A stretch of DNA of 64,000 nt from the NCBI GenBank assembly GCA_963730555.1, contig CAVSSS010000010.1, positions 1 to 64,000 on the forward strand, in the 5' to 3' direction. This DNA is from Roseiarcus sp963730555. GTDB lineage: Bacteria; Pseudomonadota; Alphaproteobacteria; Rhizobiales; Beijerinckiaceae. The translations under genes were made by a program, and so were the position numbers. A model generated the notes under the pieces. That model was not told the origin of the DNA, made no database searches, and saw nothing but the letters and a program-made list of their open reading frames with translations. Below, in pieces: positions 54,670 to 63,548 of this stretch (the stretch's first letter is position 1; each line of letters starts with the position of its first letter).

Positions 54670-55032
54670 TCACTGCCGGGTGTCCGCCCCATTGACCGCC
54701 TCGGCGATCAGGTGCCCGTGGCACGCCTGCGGATGGCACCAGCACGCCAGAACCTTGCCGCGCAGGCTCGGGAGCCTGGTTTGCAAGCCTGGTTTGTGCG
54801 GCAGATAGAAATCTCTGAACTTGGCGCAGACCTCGTCGTGGTCGCCGTCCTCGCCCATGAGGAACGGATTCCCCCAAGGGGTCCGCCGGTCGATGCGAAC
54901 ATAACGGCCGACAGCCTGCGCCCAGCCGAGCAAGGCCGCATCGCCGCGCAAATTGGCGACGACGCATGAACCCGCCTCGGCCGCCGCGCGACGCTCCAGT
55001 CGATCCGGGGTCCATCCCGCTCCGCCGGTCAT
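54670..55032 (-). CDS. DUF4326 domain-containing protein
   Basis: 120 residues: VANLRGDAALLGWAQAVGRY then RRTPWGNPFLMGEDGDHDEV and LRGKVLACWCHPQACHGHLI. The 'PWGNP' and 'LACWC.P..CHG..L' motifs are diagnostic for DUF4326, found mostly in phage and island proteins. The Cys/His pattern may bind a metal. Function unknown. It overlaps the start of the upstream gene by four bases. Confidence 0.88.
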   Translation of the reverse strand: MTGGAGWTPDRLERRAAAEAGSCVVANLRGDAALLGWAQAVGRYVRIDRRTPWGNPFLMGEDGDHDEVCAKFRDFYLPHKPGLQTRLPSLRGKVLACWCHPQACHGHLIAEAVNGADTRQ

Positions 55033-55706
55033 GGGGCCGCCTCGATCAGACGGCTTAGAATCTCCCGCGCCCTAGTGAGCTTCGCCTCGATCATACTGAC
55101 CGCCGACGCTGTCGCCTCCCGACGTTTCTTCGACGCGCCGAGGGGGACTCCCTGGAGTTCCCAAGCGATCCTCTCTTCCAGCTTCGCGATGGCGGCGCGG
55201 ACATGCAGCACAAGGCGCGGCCTCATGGAGGCGAACGAATTGGATTTCCAAAGCTCGGGGTCGGCGAAGTCGAAGGCGTCGGCGAGAACCTCGTAGAGCG
55301 GCGGCGCGGCGTTTTCCGCTTCGCTCGCGTCCCATTTAACCGTGCTGGCGTCGCTCCACTGCTTGCGCAGAGCCGCCTTGCGGATCGCCTCTGGGCGGTT
55401 GCGCCGCTCCCGGCGCGCGTCTTCAAGATTCTTCCGCGCAGTCGCCGGGTCGGGCATCCGGCCGTCGCGGATCATGGCTTCGGCCAAGGCGGCGGCAGCT
55501 TCGCGGCTGGCCTCAGCGCCGTGAATTGAACTGCGATGCCTGAGGCAATGTCCTTCCGAGTTCTCGACGCACCATCGCTGGCGCTTCTCGCTCCATTCGA
55601 CGGAGGCCCAGAACTCGCCGTTGAGCGTCAGGCGGCCGATCAGGCCGTCGCTGCGCCATGTGATTGCGATTGGCCCTTGGCGCGGGTCTGCGCTCTCGTC
55701 ATCCAT
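55029..55706 (-). CDS. hypothetical protein, 225 aa
   Basis: Begins MDDESADPRQGPIAITWRSD with a beta-rich part (GLIGRLTLNGEFWASVEWSE) and long charged helices (RKNLEDARRERRNRPEAIRK; AAIAKLEERIAWELQGVPLG). No family is recognised. Coupled by overlap both to the gene downstream (55029-55032) and the gene upstream (55699-55706), so it belongs to a four-gene leftward operon with DUF4326 and two small proteins. Confidence 0.68.
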   Translation of the reverse strand: MDDESADPRQGPIAITWRSDGLIGRLTLNGEFWASVEWSEKRQRWCVENSEGHCLRHRSSIHGAEASREAAAALAEAMIRDGRMPDPATARKNLEDARRERRNRPEAIRKAALRKQWSDASTVKWDASEAENAAPPLYEVLADAFDFADPELWKSNSFASMRPRLVLHVRAAIAKLEERIAWELQGVPLGASKKRREATASAVSMIEAKLTRAREILSRLIEAAP

Positions 55707-56013
55707 CGTTGTTCATCTCCTCCAACCCGATCGCTCCTCGGATCGCCGGGGCGGGGTTTCGCCCTGAATTGCTGCATCCGCCCCGCCCCGTCCTGGCTAA
55801 CGGCTTGCGCTCGGACGTGGATTCGGCTTCGCGCATGAGGAAGGCCTCGACCGAATCCAAGCCGCCCACGACGGTCGCGCCCCGCTTAAGATCGGTCAGC
55901 CGGTAACTGCCGGCGCTGCCGGGTTTGCGCACCTTCTCCATCGAGAACCCTGTGCGGCTGGCCATCGCGTGCATTCGGGCTTCGCGCAGTGCGGTCATCG
56001 TCGTCGTCGTCAT
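55699..56013 (-). CDS. hypothetical protein, 104 aa
   Basis: From ATG 56013 (GAGAGGACCGAG upstream) the product reads MTTTTMTALREARMHAMASR then FSMEKVRKPGSAGSYRLTDL and GATVVGGLDSVEAFLMREA. The second half resembles small strand-rich domains of island proteins; no name is known. An eight-base overlap couples it to the next gene. Confidence 0.62.
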   Translation of the reverse strand: MTTTTMTALREARMHAMASRTGFSMEKVRKPGSAGSYRLTDLKRGATVVGGLDSVEAFLMREAESTSERKPLARTGRGGCSNSGRNPAPAIRGAIGLEEMNNDG

Positions 56014-56029
56014 TTCTCGGTCCTCTCTT

Positions 56030-56284
56030 TCATTCGGATTGCGCCCTGCGCCTCGCCAGAAGCCTGCGCAGGCGAGCCAAATCAGGCCCATCGAGGTCGA
56101 CCGCCGCCCCGTCGCTCAGTCGATAGGCGGCGGTCAGCTTGTCGCCCCGGAACAACGCCACGACCTTCAGGCCGACCAAGGGGATGACCTCGCCGCTGGT
56201 CTCGAACACCCGCTTATGGAATTGCCCGCAGTCGGCGGCGTAGCGCGCCTGCGCCTCGCGGATGGGGTCCTCGTCGCTCGTCAT
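56030..56284 (-). CDS. hypothetical protein, 84 aa
   Basis: MTSDEDPIREAQARYAADCG then TSGEVIPLVGLKVVALFRGD and YRLSDGAAVDLDGPDLARLR. Acidic at the start, basic at the end, strand-rich in the middle. No family. First gene of the four-gene leftward operon that ends with DUF4326, starting 16 bases upstream of the next gene. Confidence 0.6.
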   Translation of the reverse strand: MTSDEDPIREAQARYAADCGQFHKRVFETSGEVIPLVGLKVVALFRGDKLTAAYRLSDGAAVDLDGPDLARLRRLLARRRAQSE

Positions 56285-56314
56285 CGTCTCGTCCTGTCGT
56301 CGTCCTCAGATAAT

Positions 56315-56445
56315 CGCGAGAGCGTTGTTTACACAGTATAAAAATCAGTCACTACTTACGCATGCCGCCGCCAGACTCGGGTAAGTCTTGACGTCCATCG
56401 CTGTATACTGTAGTGATGCAGCATTCGATATGCAAGGGTAATGCA
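56315..56445. promoter_or_regulatory. promoter region with two ACAGTA-type motifs
   Basis: ACACAGTATAAAAATCAG (56334-56351) and CTGTATACTGTAGTG (56400-56414) share the ACAGTA core, once in each orientation, with the motif before the paralogous gene at 54433. AT-richer than the island average, as expected for a promoter. Confidence 0.4.
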
Positions 56446-56628
56446 ATGCCAGTAAAGCGAAAGCGCCCCGAGATCGTGGCGCTGCAACTGACCGCGAAGG
56501 AAAAACAGGAGCTTCAGCGTGCGGCTGATCTAGCGGTCTTGCCGCTCAGCGCCTTCATTCGCGCTTTGGCGCTGACCGCAGTGCGCCGGGGCGATCTTGT
56601 CGTCGCCGCCGCAGCACGGGCGGTGTGA
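56446..56628 (+). CDS. small ribbon-helix-helix-like protein, paralogue 2
   Basis: 60 residues: basic start MPVKRKRPEIVALQLTAKEK then QELQRAADLAVLPLSAFIRA and LALTAVRRG. ATG 56446 is preferred because AAGGGTAATGCA precedes it; an in-frame start at 56413 or 56416 would add 10-11 residues. It is a diverged copy of the protein at 54484-54669. Two paralogues with related upstream motifs point to a small regulatory pair. Confidence 0.7.
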   Translation: MPVKRKRPEIVALQLTAKEKQELQRAADLAVLPLSAFIRALALTAVRRGDLVVAAAARAV

Positions 56629-56769
56629 TTATGGTCGACGAACGCCAGAAGCGTCAGGCTCGGAGCGCGGCTCGGGCTTCCTAAGCGGGTGTTGGAGGGT
56701 TGTTTTTTTTTGGGCGAAGAGTTCTCACGTTGGGCTATCGTGCCGATTGCCAGAAATAGGGTGGGCAAC

Positions 56770-57786
56770 ATGTTCTATCAGCTAGACGATTATTGTGGAG
56801 TTGATACCGGAGGCGGAGGCCAACCACCCTCGATTATGGTCCCGGTGAACGACTATAATCTTATTGTTCATGACGGCAATCCCGATCCCGACGCGTTGAA
56901 ATGGAAATATGGTGGTCCTGCGCGTGCAGAAGATATCACTAAACAAATGACAAAAAATGTCACCGCAGCCCACCAATACATAGCCAACTTCGTCGGTAGT
57001 CCTCCCGTGTTTGCGAGGTCTATGGTTCTTCTTTCGGCTGCAAGTACGATGCAACTCGGCAAACAGAAACGCGTTATCGCAATTACCTCGTCTCAGGCTG
57101 GTGATTTCGAGTTGTCAGTCGCCGGAAGCCCGCTTCAAGTTTACGCCCGCAACCACCTGACCAAAACGTTGGCTTTCTGGATTTACCAGTACACCGGCAC
57201 GACAATGCAGAAAGAGTGGGCTGCGTTAGGAGGCGCGTTGGACAGCAACGCCTATTCTAAGTATTTGGTTGAGGGCCTTAACAAGTATTTCGAGCCACAA
57301 GCGAACGTTTCTTTTGAGCGAAAGAGTGTGGCTGATTGGAAAACAGAGCTTTGGCCTTCTCCAAACCCCAATATGCGTTACGACCGTCCCATTTTCACTC
57401 ATAAATTTGACGGGGTAGATTACGATGCGGACGTGAGAGGTGCCGAGGCTGCATCGGGAGCTAATATTGCGGTTTTTGTCGTCCCCTCTATCGGGGGTGG
57501 TGCAAACGCATTTGAGGTCCCGAAAGCAGGTATTTACTCGGTCTGGGTCCCGTGGACATATTACAACTCGCAGAGGATTAAGACCACCGCGAACGGCGGT
57601 AGCTATTCGGATGCCAAGACGCTGTTCATCCCAGAGATCTGCCACGAAGTTATTCACGGACTCGGCGGTAACCATCGCAAAGACCGCAAGGGTGTAATGT
57701 GCCACGATGAAGACAGGAGGGACGGCTCTTACCTCGAAATTGAGCTACTGATCGATAAGAAGACACTGGACGTCGTCAATCCCTAA
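56770..57786 (+). CDS. metzincin-like zinc metalloprotease, unrecognised family
   Basis: 338 residues from ATG 56770. Residues 292-302 read HEVIHGLGGNH, an exact HExxHxxGxxH zinc motif, and Met310 in KGVMCHDE lies eight residues after the third His, the spacing of a matrixin-type Met-turn. The N-terminal 280 residues (LDDYCGVDTGGGGQPPSIMV ... AARNHLTKTLAFW-like helices) match nothing I know. There is no signal peptide or membrane helix. The gene is visibly poorer in GC than the rest of the window, suggesting separate acquisition. It could be cargo such as a toxin, defence or effector protease; no immunity gene is evident. Confidence 0.72.
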   Translation: MFYQLDDYCGVDTGGGGQPPSIMVPVNDYNLIVHDGNPDPDALKWKYGGPARAEDITKQMTKNVTAAHQYIANFVGSPPVFARSMVLLSAASTMQLGKQKRVIAITSSQAGDFELSVAGSPLQVYARNHLTKTLAFWIYQYTGTTMQKEWAALGGALDSNAYSKYLVEGLNKYFEPQANVSFERKSVADWKTELWPSPNPNMRYDRPIFTHKFDGVDYDADVRGAEAASGANIAVFVVPSIGGGANAFEVPKAGIYSVWVPWTYYNSQRIKTTANGGSYSDAKTLFIPEICHEVIHGLGGNHRKDRKGVMCHDEDRRDGSYLEIELLIDKKTLDVVNP

Positions 57787-58251
57787 CCTAGGAAATAAGT
57801 CGATTTGCGCGCTTGCCGATTGCCCGAAGGCGCGGGTGCAAAGTCCTTCAAATGTCTAGTGGCGACAGGGTTGTTTAGCATCGGTGTCGTCGCCAAGCCT
57901 GCTATTGCCTGCCAATCTTCTGTCTTTCGCCGCCATCTGAACGAGGCGACCAAGCTGGGCCGCGCAGTCCACTCTGCCACGGCAAAGGGCGTGATGAACA
58001 AACGAAAGGGGCTTGCTTGGCCTCGGAATTAGCTTCGCAATTCTGGCGCTGATTCGCCTACGGCTGACGGATTCCCATCCCCACCGCACAATCCGTGCCC
58101 CGCTCGGATTGGTTCACGGCCCGCCGCCCCGGTTTGATGGGATTAGCAATCCGCCGAGGCCCCGCCGCCTTGCGAGGGGTCTTGCCGATCACACCGATCA
58201 GCGCGATGCTGCGGCGAGGGGAAAGGACGCGACGAACAGGACGACGCCGCC
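57787..58251. other. gene-free stretch
   Basis: About 465 bases after the metalloprotease gene. Short frames exist on both strands, but none has a start context or recognisable family. Nothing else is seen. Confidence 0.35.
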
Positions 58252-58758
58252 ATGTCAGTGACTTCCGAACTTGCCGACGCAGAACGCCGCCTCGCGCGAA
58301 TGATCAACAGCCGCGCCGATTCCGAGGAGCGTGAAGCGCGGGCCGACCGGACCGAGCGAGTCAGACGGGACGATTTGCGCTGCCGCGACCTCGCCGCCGA
58401 ATATCAGGCCGACTACGCCGCGCATGGCGTCGAGCCGCCGATGCCACGCGCGGACGAATGGAGCGGTCAATTCGAGAAGCGATTGCTCCGAGGCCTGCAA
58501 CGCAGACTTAGCCCTGACAACGATCTCGCCGACCCCTCAATCCTCGACACGCCCCCGGAGGCGCTGGCCAATTTCTCGAAAATGATTCGCGACGAAGCGG
58601 CCAAGGAAGCTCATTCGCCCTGCGAGGCCAATCTACCGCTATCGGTCAGCGATCCGAGAGCCATAGTCGACCGAACGGACGCCATGGGCCAGCGCCGGAT
58701 CGAATTCCGGGCGAGAACTTCCTTCATCAAGGAAATGAACGCCCCACCTGAGTTCTGA
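58252..58758 (+). CDS. hypothetical protein, possibly truncated by IS30
   Basis: 168 residues, highly charged and helical: MSVTSELADAERRLARMINS, then REARADRTERVRRDDLRCRD and MPRADEWSGQFEKRLLRGLQ. No family is recognised. The stop codon (58756-58758) sits exactly at the left end of the IS30 element, so the natural C-terminus may have been cut off. A frame on the far side of the IS (FVGKGGQILFGPPMSNVRDR) could be the lost end, but this is unproven. Confidence 0.6.
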   Translation: MSVTSELADAERRLARMINSRADSEEREARADRTERVRRDDLRCRDLAAEYQADYAAHGVEPPMPRADEWSGQFEKRLLRGLQRRLSPDNDLADPSILDTPPEALANFSKMIRDEAAKEAHSPCEANLPLSVSDPRAIVDRTDAMGQRRIEFRARTSFIKEMNAPPEF

Positions 58759-59832
58759 CGCGAAGTGCAACACCCCCCGCCGATTTGATATCGGCAAGGT
58801 TGTTCAAGACCTTAAGGAGTGTTGCCATGCGATCCTATTCGCATCTGTCGGAGGACGAAAGAGACCAGATCGGCGTTTTGCGGGCTGCGGGGCGGTCGAT
58901 GGGCGCCATTGCCCGGGCGCTCGGTCGGGCGAAAGCCACCATCTCCCGGGAGCTGCAGCGGAACGCACTCCCTTTGGGCGGGTACTCGCCGCTTCACGCC
59001 GCCGGAGCCTATCAATTGCGCAGGCGGCGTGAAGCGATCCTCGAACGAGAGGCCGCCTTACGTCTGTTCGTGGGGGACCGGCTCGCCGAGGGATGGACGC
59101 CCGAACAGATCTCCGGTTGGTTGAAATCCGGGAATGAACCGCGGCTGCGGGCCATCGGCTGCGAGACAATCTACGCCTTCATCTATCGGACCGCACAGAA
59201 GGCCGCGGCCTTGTGGCGTTATCTGACGCGTCGCCACAAACGCCGTCGCCCGCGTCGCGCCAGAGCCTCGCGCGACACCATCAAGGATCGAGCGTCGATC
59301 CATGATCGTCCGAAGACCATTGAAAGCCGCGGCGAGGCCGGCCATTGGGAGGGCGACCTCATCATCTGCAAATGCGCACGGCCTGTGCTCGTCTTGCATG
59401 AGCGAAAGTCGCGGGTCACGCTCGCCGCGCGGCTCACAGGGAAAACCGCCGCAGAAACCATCTCAGCAATGCTCGCGGTGTTCGGCCGCATCGATCCTCA
59501 CCTGCGAAGATCAATCACCTTCGACAACGACACCGCCTTCGCTCAGCACGCCCTGCTCCGGACCATGCGCGACATGACGACCTGGTTCTGCGACGCTTAT
59601 GCCTCATGGCAAAAAGGCGGCATCGAAAACGCCAATGGACGCTTACGTCGATGGCTGCCGCGCCACCTGGATATCGACCGGACATCCGACCAAGACATCC
59701 AAGAGATCGTCCTCACGACCAACCTCACCCCCCGAAAATGCCTCGGGTTCAAGACGCCATTCCAAGCCTTGATTGCTGAGCTTGGAAAGGACGTTCAAAT
59801 CCGCTTCTCTTAAACGCGTTGCGCTTCGCGAC
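58757..59832 (+). mobile_element. IS30-family insertion sequence
   Basis: About 1.07 kb. The ends carry CGCGAAGTGCAAC at 58759-58771 and, inverted, CGCGAAGCGCAAC at 59818-59830, a 13-bp inverted repeat with one mismatch. It encloses one intact transposase gene. The exact outer edges are uncertain by two or three bases and no target duplication was confirmed. Confidence 0.82.
58827..59813 (+). CDS. IS30-family transposase
   Basis: 328 residues from ATG 58827 (AAGGAG upstream). An N-terminal HTH (MRSYSHLSEDERDQIGVLRA, SMGAIARALGRAKATISREL) is followed by the rve/DDE core: first Asp in GHWEGDLIICKC, second Asp in SITFDNDTAFAQH, and Glu in QKGGIENANGRLRRWLP. The frame is intact, so this copy may be active. 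It lies within the island, between two small unknown genes. Confidence 0.93.
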   Translation: MRSYSHLSEDERDQIGVLRAAGRSMGAIARALGRAKATISRELQRNALPLGGYSPLHAAGAYQLRRRREAILEREAALRLFVGDRLAEGWTPEQISGWLKSGNEPRLRAIGCETIYAFIYRTAQKAAALWRYLTRRHKRRRPRRARASRDTIKDRASIHDRPKTIESRGEAGHWEGDLIICKCARPVLVLHERKSRVTLAARLTGKTAAETISAMLAVFGRIDPHLRRSITFDNDTAFAQHALLRTMRDMTTWFCDAYASWQKGGIENANGRLRRWLPRHLDIDRTSDQDIQEIVLTTNLTPRKCLGFKTPFQALIAELGKDVQIRFS

Positions 59833-59935
59833 GGAATCCAGGCCCGCGCAACGAGTGCTGCGATTTGTCGGCAAAGGCGGCCAGATTCTGTTCGGGCCGC
59901 CGATGTCAAACGTGCGTGACCGCTGAGCCGCTCCG

Positions 59936-60250
59936 ATGTCAGACGCTCGCCACCATCGCGTCAGCCGCGAGATCATCATCGTGCCGGTGCCCTACCCGGT
60001 GCCGGTCGAGGCACCAGAAGCCGGATCGCCCGAGTTGATCAGGCAGACCAAGCCGAGCTATCCCCGGCAGGATCGCTTGCCGGCGTGGCGGCCAGCGCAA
60101 CATCCGCCCCGCCGTCTCAACAAGGCCGAGCGCGTGGTCGAATTCTGGCGGCGCTGCGCCGAACAGGAGGAAGCCCTCCGCGATATTTTGAAGCCCAACG
60201 CGGCGATGTTCAAGGCGTGGCGGGCGGGTGAGCTTCAGCTTCAAATCTGA
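59936..60250 (+). CDS. hypothetical protein, 104 aa
   Basis: MSDARHHRVSREIIIVPVPY, a Pro-rich middle and a helical end (LNKAERVVEFWRRCAEQEEA, DILKPNAAMFKAWRAGELQL). No family. The ATG follows a gene-like tail interrupted by IS30. A following GTG frame at 60263-60472 has an AAAGGAACG Shine-Dalgarno-like sequence but weak protein character and is not listed separately. Confidence 0.55.
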   Translation: MSDARHHRVSREIIIVPVPYPVPVEAPEAGSPELIRQTKPSYPRQDRLPAWRPAQHPPRRLNKAERVVEFWRRCAEQEEALRDILKPNAAMFKAWRAGELQLQI

Positions 60251-60473
60251 AAGGAACGTCCAGTGCCAAGTCACAAAACCCCTGCGGGCAGTCGCATTGG
60301 CGACAGTCGGGGCAAGCACATTGCGCCGCACGTTGGCAAGGCCGCTAGCTCGCCGATGTCGCTGAAGCGCAGGGATGGCGATCTCGATCTGCGACGGCCG
60401 TCGGAGGAACCGCAGCCGCCCGCGAACGCGCCGGTAGCTGGCGAAAATCGAAACGTGATTGACAGGCGGTGAG

Positions 60474-61187
60474 CCATGGCGACCTTCGACTTTCAAATTA
60501 CTGACGCCGACATCGGTCGCACCCTCGACCCACCGGACGGGTTCATAGTCAACCTCAAAAGAACCCAAGCTGGCGTCCGCGAAGCGTCGCAATTCAGCGC
60601 GTCCAAACAGCAGTGGGTTGTGGGCCGGTTCGTTCTTCGCGGCGCGCGCGAATTCCGCGACCTGATGTTCTTTCACGTGAAGCAACTTGGCGTTCGGACT
60701 GAGGTCTTTGATCTCTCGAAGACGCGCCCGCAGCCGAGCGGCCATCTCCGCTGCAAATGGGTCAGGATCATCGAGGTCCTCCAACAAAAATTCGCCTTGG
60801 GGGACGAAGGCTTCTGCGTTCGTGGTCATGCATTGCCTTGACGAATTCATCACCCTTCTCAATAAGGTTAGGAACGAAGAACAGGTTCTCGAAGCAAGAC
60901 CGAGCCAGTGTGCGGGCCTCGACGACCAGCCCTTCCTTCGCGACGGCAATCACACCCTTCAGGTTCATGTAGGTCCGGGCCAACAGCGCCAACGCCAGTA
61001 TCTGAGGATCGGCGAACTCCTTCTCAGTGACCGGAACATTGGAGGTTCGTTGAATTTCCACGCAGGGGAACAAAAGCCGGGAAGCGAATTCGATCCACTT
61101 TCGCCGTTCTGCAAGTGCGTCAATCCGAGGGGGTGAACTCGTCGCTCTGGTCATGTCGCGTTTAGCCTCAAAAGCAAAAGCCAGCAT
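60474..61187 (-). pseudogene. DUF5677-like protein, frameshifted
   Basis: The first leftward frame from 61187 gives PCVEIQRTSNVPVTEKEFAD, PQILALALLARTYMNLKGVI and ARTLARSCFENLFFVPNLIE, the helical core of DUF5677-type proteins. Near 60795, at a run of five C/G bases, the frame changes; the next frame continues GEFLLEDLDDPDPFAAEMAA and LREIKDLSPNAKLLHVKE, then SFEVDYEPVRW. A homopolymer-length difference explains the break. Function of the family is unknown; members occur often near defence and mobile genes. Confidence 0.55.
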
Positions 61188-61360
61188 GATTGCCGTATCG
61201 GCACCACGACGACCGTGGCTGCGACGACAGGCATCAAGCCCCGTCAGCCGCGATCCGCAGAATCACGTCCGAGAAGCTCTCCCCCGCGCCCCGCAGCGAG
61301 CGCAGCCGGTGGACCACGTTCGGCTCAAGCCAGATCAGGCGATTGCCGTCCTGATCAGTC

Positions 61361-63249
61361 TTGTTCTCGAAACTGGTCGAACCGAACGGGAGAGTCCGCG
61401 CAATCGCCTCGAACGCGGCTGCGCACCAAGGGGCGAGCCAGAAATGGGTTTTTCGCTATGTGCGCGACGGCAAGGCGGTCGAGATCGGCTGTGGCGGGGC
61501 CGACCGGGTATCGCTGAAAATGGCGCGGGAGAAGCGCGAACAGTATCTCGACGCGCTGGCCATGGGCCTCGATCCGCGAAGCGAGAAGGCCAAGACGGCG
61601 GCTGGCCGCAAGACCTTCGGCGAGGTCGCGGCGCTCCTGATCGAGACGCGGAAAAAGAACTGGCGCACCAGCGTCAACGAGGGGCGAACGTCGAGCCTCA
61701 ATGACTGGACCCGATCCTTGGTCCGACGAGACTGCAAGCTGCTCGCCAATCGGGCTGTCGGCGACATCGGAGTCGACGACATCAAGCCCATCGTCAAACC
61801 CCACTGGGAGGCCGGCCACGAACACACCGCGCGCCGTTTGCTCAAGCGGATCGAGACCACGCTCGACTTCGCCAAGGCGCATGGCTGGCGGAAGGGCGAC
61901 AATCCGGCGGCGTGGGGCGTGTTCCAGCACATCTTCCAGGCCAGCGGCCCGCCAAGCCGAAGGACCATCACCCGTCGCTCGACTGGCGCGAGACGCCCGA
62001 TTTCATGACCGGCTTGAGGAGCTATCAGGGCGCGGCCCCGATGGCGGGGCCGGCGCTAGAAATGATGATCCTGACCGCATCGCGCTCAGGCGAGGTGCGC
62101 GGCATGTTGTGGTCCGAGATCGACTTCGACGCGGCGGTGTGGACGATCCCGCCCGAGCGGATGAAGCGCGGTCGCGAGCATCAAGTCCCGCTGTCGGGCG
62201 CTGCGCTGGCGATCCTCAAGCGTCTGGAGCCGGGGCGGATCAATCAGTTCGTGTTCCCCGGTCGTGGCAACGCTCGACCTGTGGGGCACTGGGCGCTGTG
62301 GAACTTGGTGCAAACCTATACCGGCCGCGAGGAGGGCGCGCCGAGCGAAGCCTCGCCGCATGGCTTCAGATCGTCATTTCGCTCATGGGCGCGGGCCAAG
62401 CGGATGCCCGACGACATCGCCGAGCGATGCCTCGCCCACCAGCGCAAGGATGCGACCTTAGCCGCCTATGACCGCGAGGAGATGCTGGAGGACCGGCGGG
62501 TGTGGATGGAGAAGTGGAGCGAGTTCCTGAGCGACGCTGACTTCGAACGTCGTGCGCTTGAAGCAGGGCGCGGCGTGATCCCGGTCGAGGTCACCCAGAC
62601 GCCGTGGCATTACACGAACTTTTGGGATTGGCTCGATCACTGGCAGACGCTCATCGCTGGCTTTCTTGCGTTCGCAGCGGGCTTCGGCACCATTGTGGCG
62701 GCGATATGGGCGATTCGGGCGACGCGGTCGACGGCAAGAGAACAGATCGTCGCTTCGCGCGCGGACACCGACAGCATGATCGCGGCGACCCGCGCGCAGA
62801 CCGAGGCCACCTTCAAGCAAACCGAAACGACTATTCGTTTGGAAGAGCTACGCAAAGCCAGCGAAGCCCTCTCATTTCACGGCATGCTCGCAGCGGCGAT
62901 GACGCGGGTAATCACCGAGGCGACGTGGGCCAGAAAGACCTATCCGCAGTTTTTTCCGGCGAGACCAGACAGGGCTTCTGCCGAAGCCTTCGCCGTTCGC
63001 CAGTGCATCACCAAGGGCGCGTTCGCGGAATTGCGCGCCGCTTGCGTCAGGTTGGGCGGCCCGCTGACTGCAGAGCTTCTTGAACTCGAACGCGAGATCG
63101 ACAGCTTCGCGGGACAATGTGAGGACTACTCCCCGCCGCAGGGCGGGACGATCCGAATGGGCAAGCACGCCGGTCTGGGTGAACAGCTTGGCCAGATCGA
63201 AACGAAGGCCGCCGCTCTCAGCGAAAGGGCCATCGAGGCCTTGGAGTAG
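61361..63249 (+). pseudogene. int: P4-type tyrosine integrase body with membrane-segment extension; N-terminus missing, one frameshift
   Basis: From about 61361 the frame reads LVEPNGRV ... QKWVFRYVRDGKAVEIG, the middle of the P4-integrase arm-binding domain, followed by the core-binding domain. Near 61960 the frame changes and the catalytic domain follows: first Arg in TASRSGEVRGMLW, HGFRSSFRSWA (His-x-x-Arg), CLAHQ and the Tyr in AAYDREEML. The sequence then runs on in frame through a membrane helix (TLIAGFLAFAAGFGTIVAAI) and a coiled coil to 63249. An in-frame TGA at 61352 blocks upstream extension, and the family's N-terminus is found instead at 63271-63375 on the other strand. Confidence 0.82.
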
Positions 63250-63270
63250 ATTTGATGGTCCGCATCGCCA

Positions 63271-63375
63271 TCACCCAAGATGCAGGCCAGCGCCGTCGTT
63301 CAGCCAGCCGTCCGCCGCGTGTTTGACCTCCATCGGGGTCAACAGGTTCTTCTTTGTCGTTCTCGTCGTCGTCAT
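63271..63375 (-). pseudogene. integrase N-terminal fragment (DUF4102-like), separated from its body
   Basis: From ATG 63375 (AGGAC upstream) the 34-residue frame reads KKNLLTPMEVKHAADGWLND then GAGLHLG and stops. This is the start of P4-type integrases, where the pattern 'LT...V..A..G...DG.GL.L' leads into the segment preserved at 61361 on the other strand. It is read inward from the right junction, the usual orientation for an island integrase. Its break point and the body's break point would be joined by a 1.9-kb inversion. Confidence 0.65.
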
Positions 63376-63548
63376 CGTCGTCGTTTGTCCTCTGTCCTTC
63401 GGTCCACAATCTTGCCCTCGGTCCCACTTAAGGGCCTCGCTTCGGGAGATATGCGATGAGAGGCGATAAGACAATATCTGCCGGAAAATAAAGGCTCTCC
63501 AGCGATTTTAAGCGGCCGAGCGGGATGCGCCGAGACCCCAACCAATCC
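63376..63548. other. right end of the island, low-complexity
   Basis: Contains a GTC/GAC trinucleotide tract around 63355-63390 and no gene apart from the integrase start. It should hold the integrase promoter and arm sites. Confidence 0.4.

Noticed and set aside
60476..60841. 121-residue rightward frame
   Set aside because: The opposite strand carries the DUF5677-like sequence with family pattern; the rightward frame matches nothing.
63355..63390. GTC trinucleotide tract as a functional microsatellite
   Set aside because: It encodes the Thr run at the start of the integrase fragment; no independent evidence for a switch.
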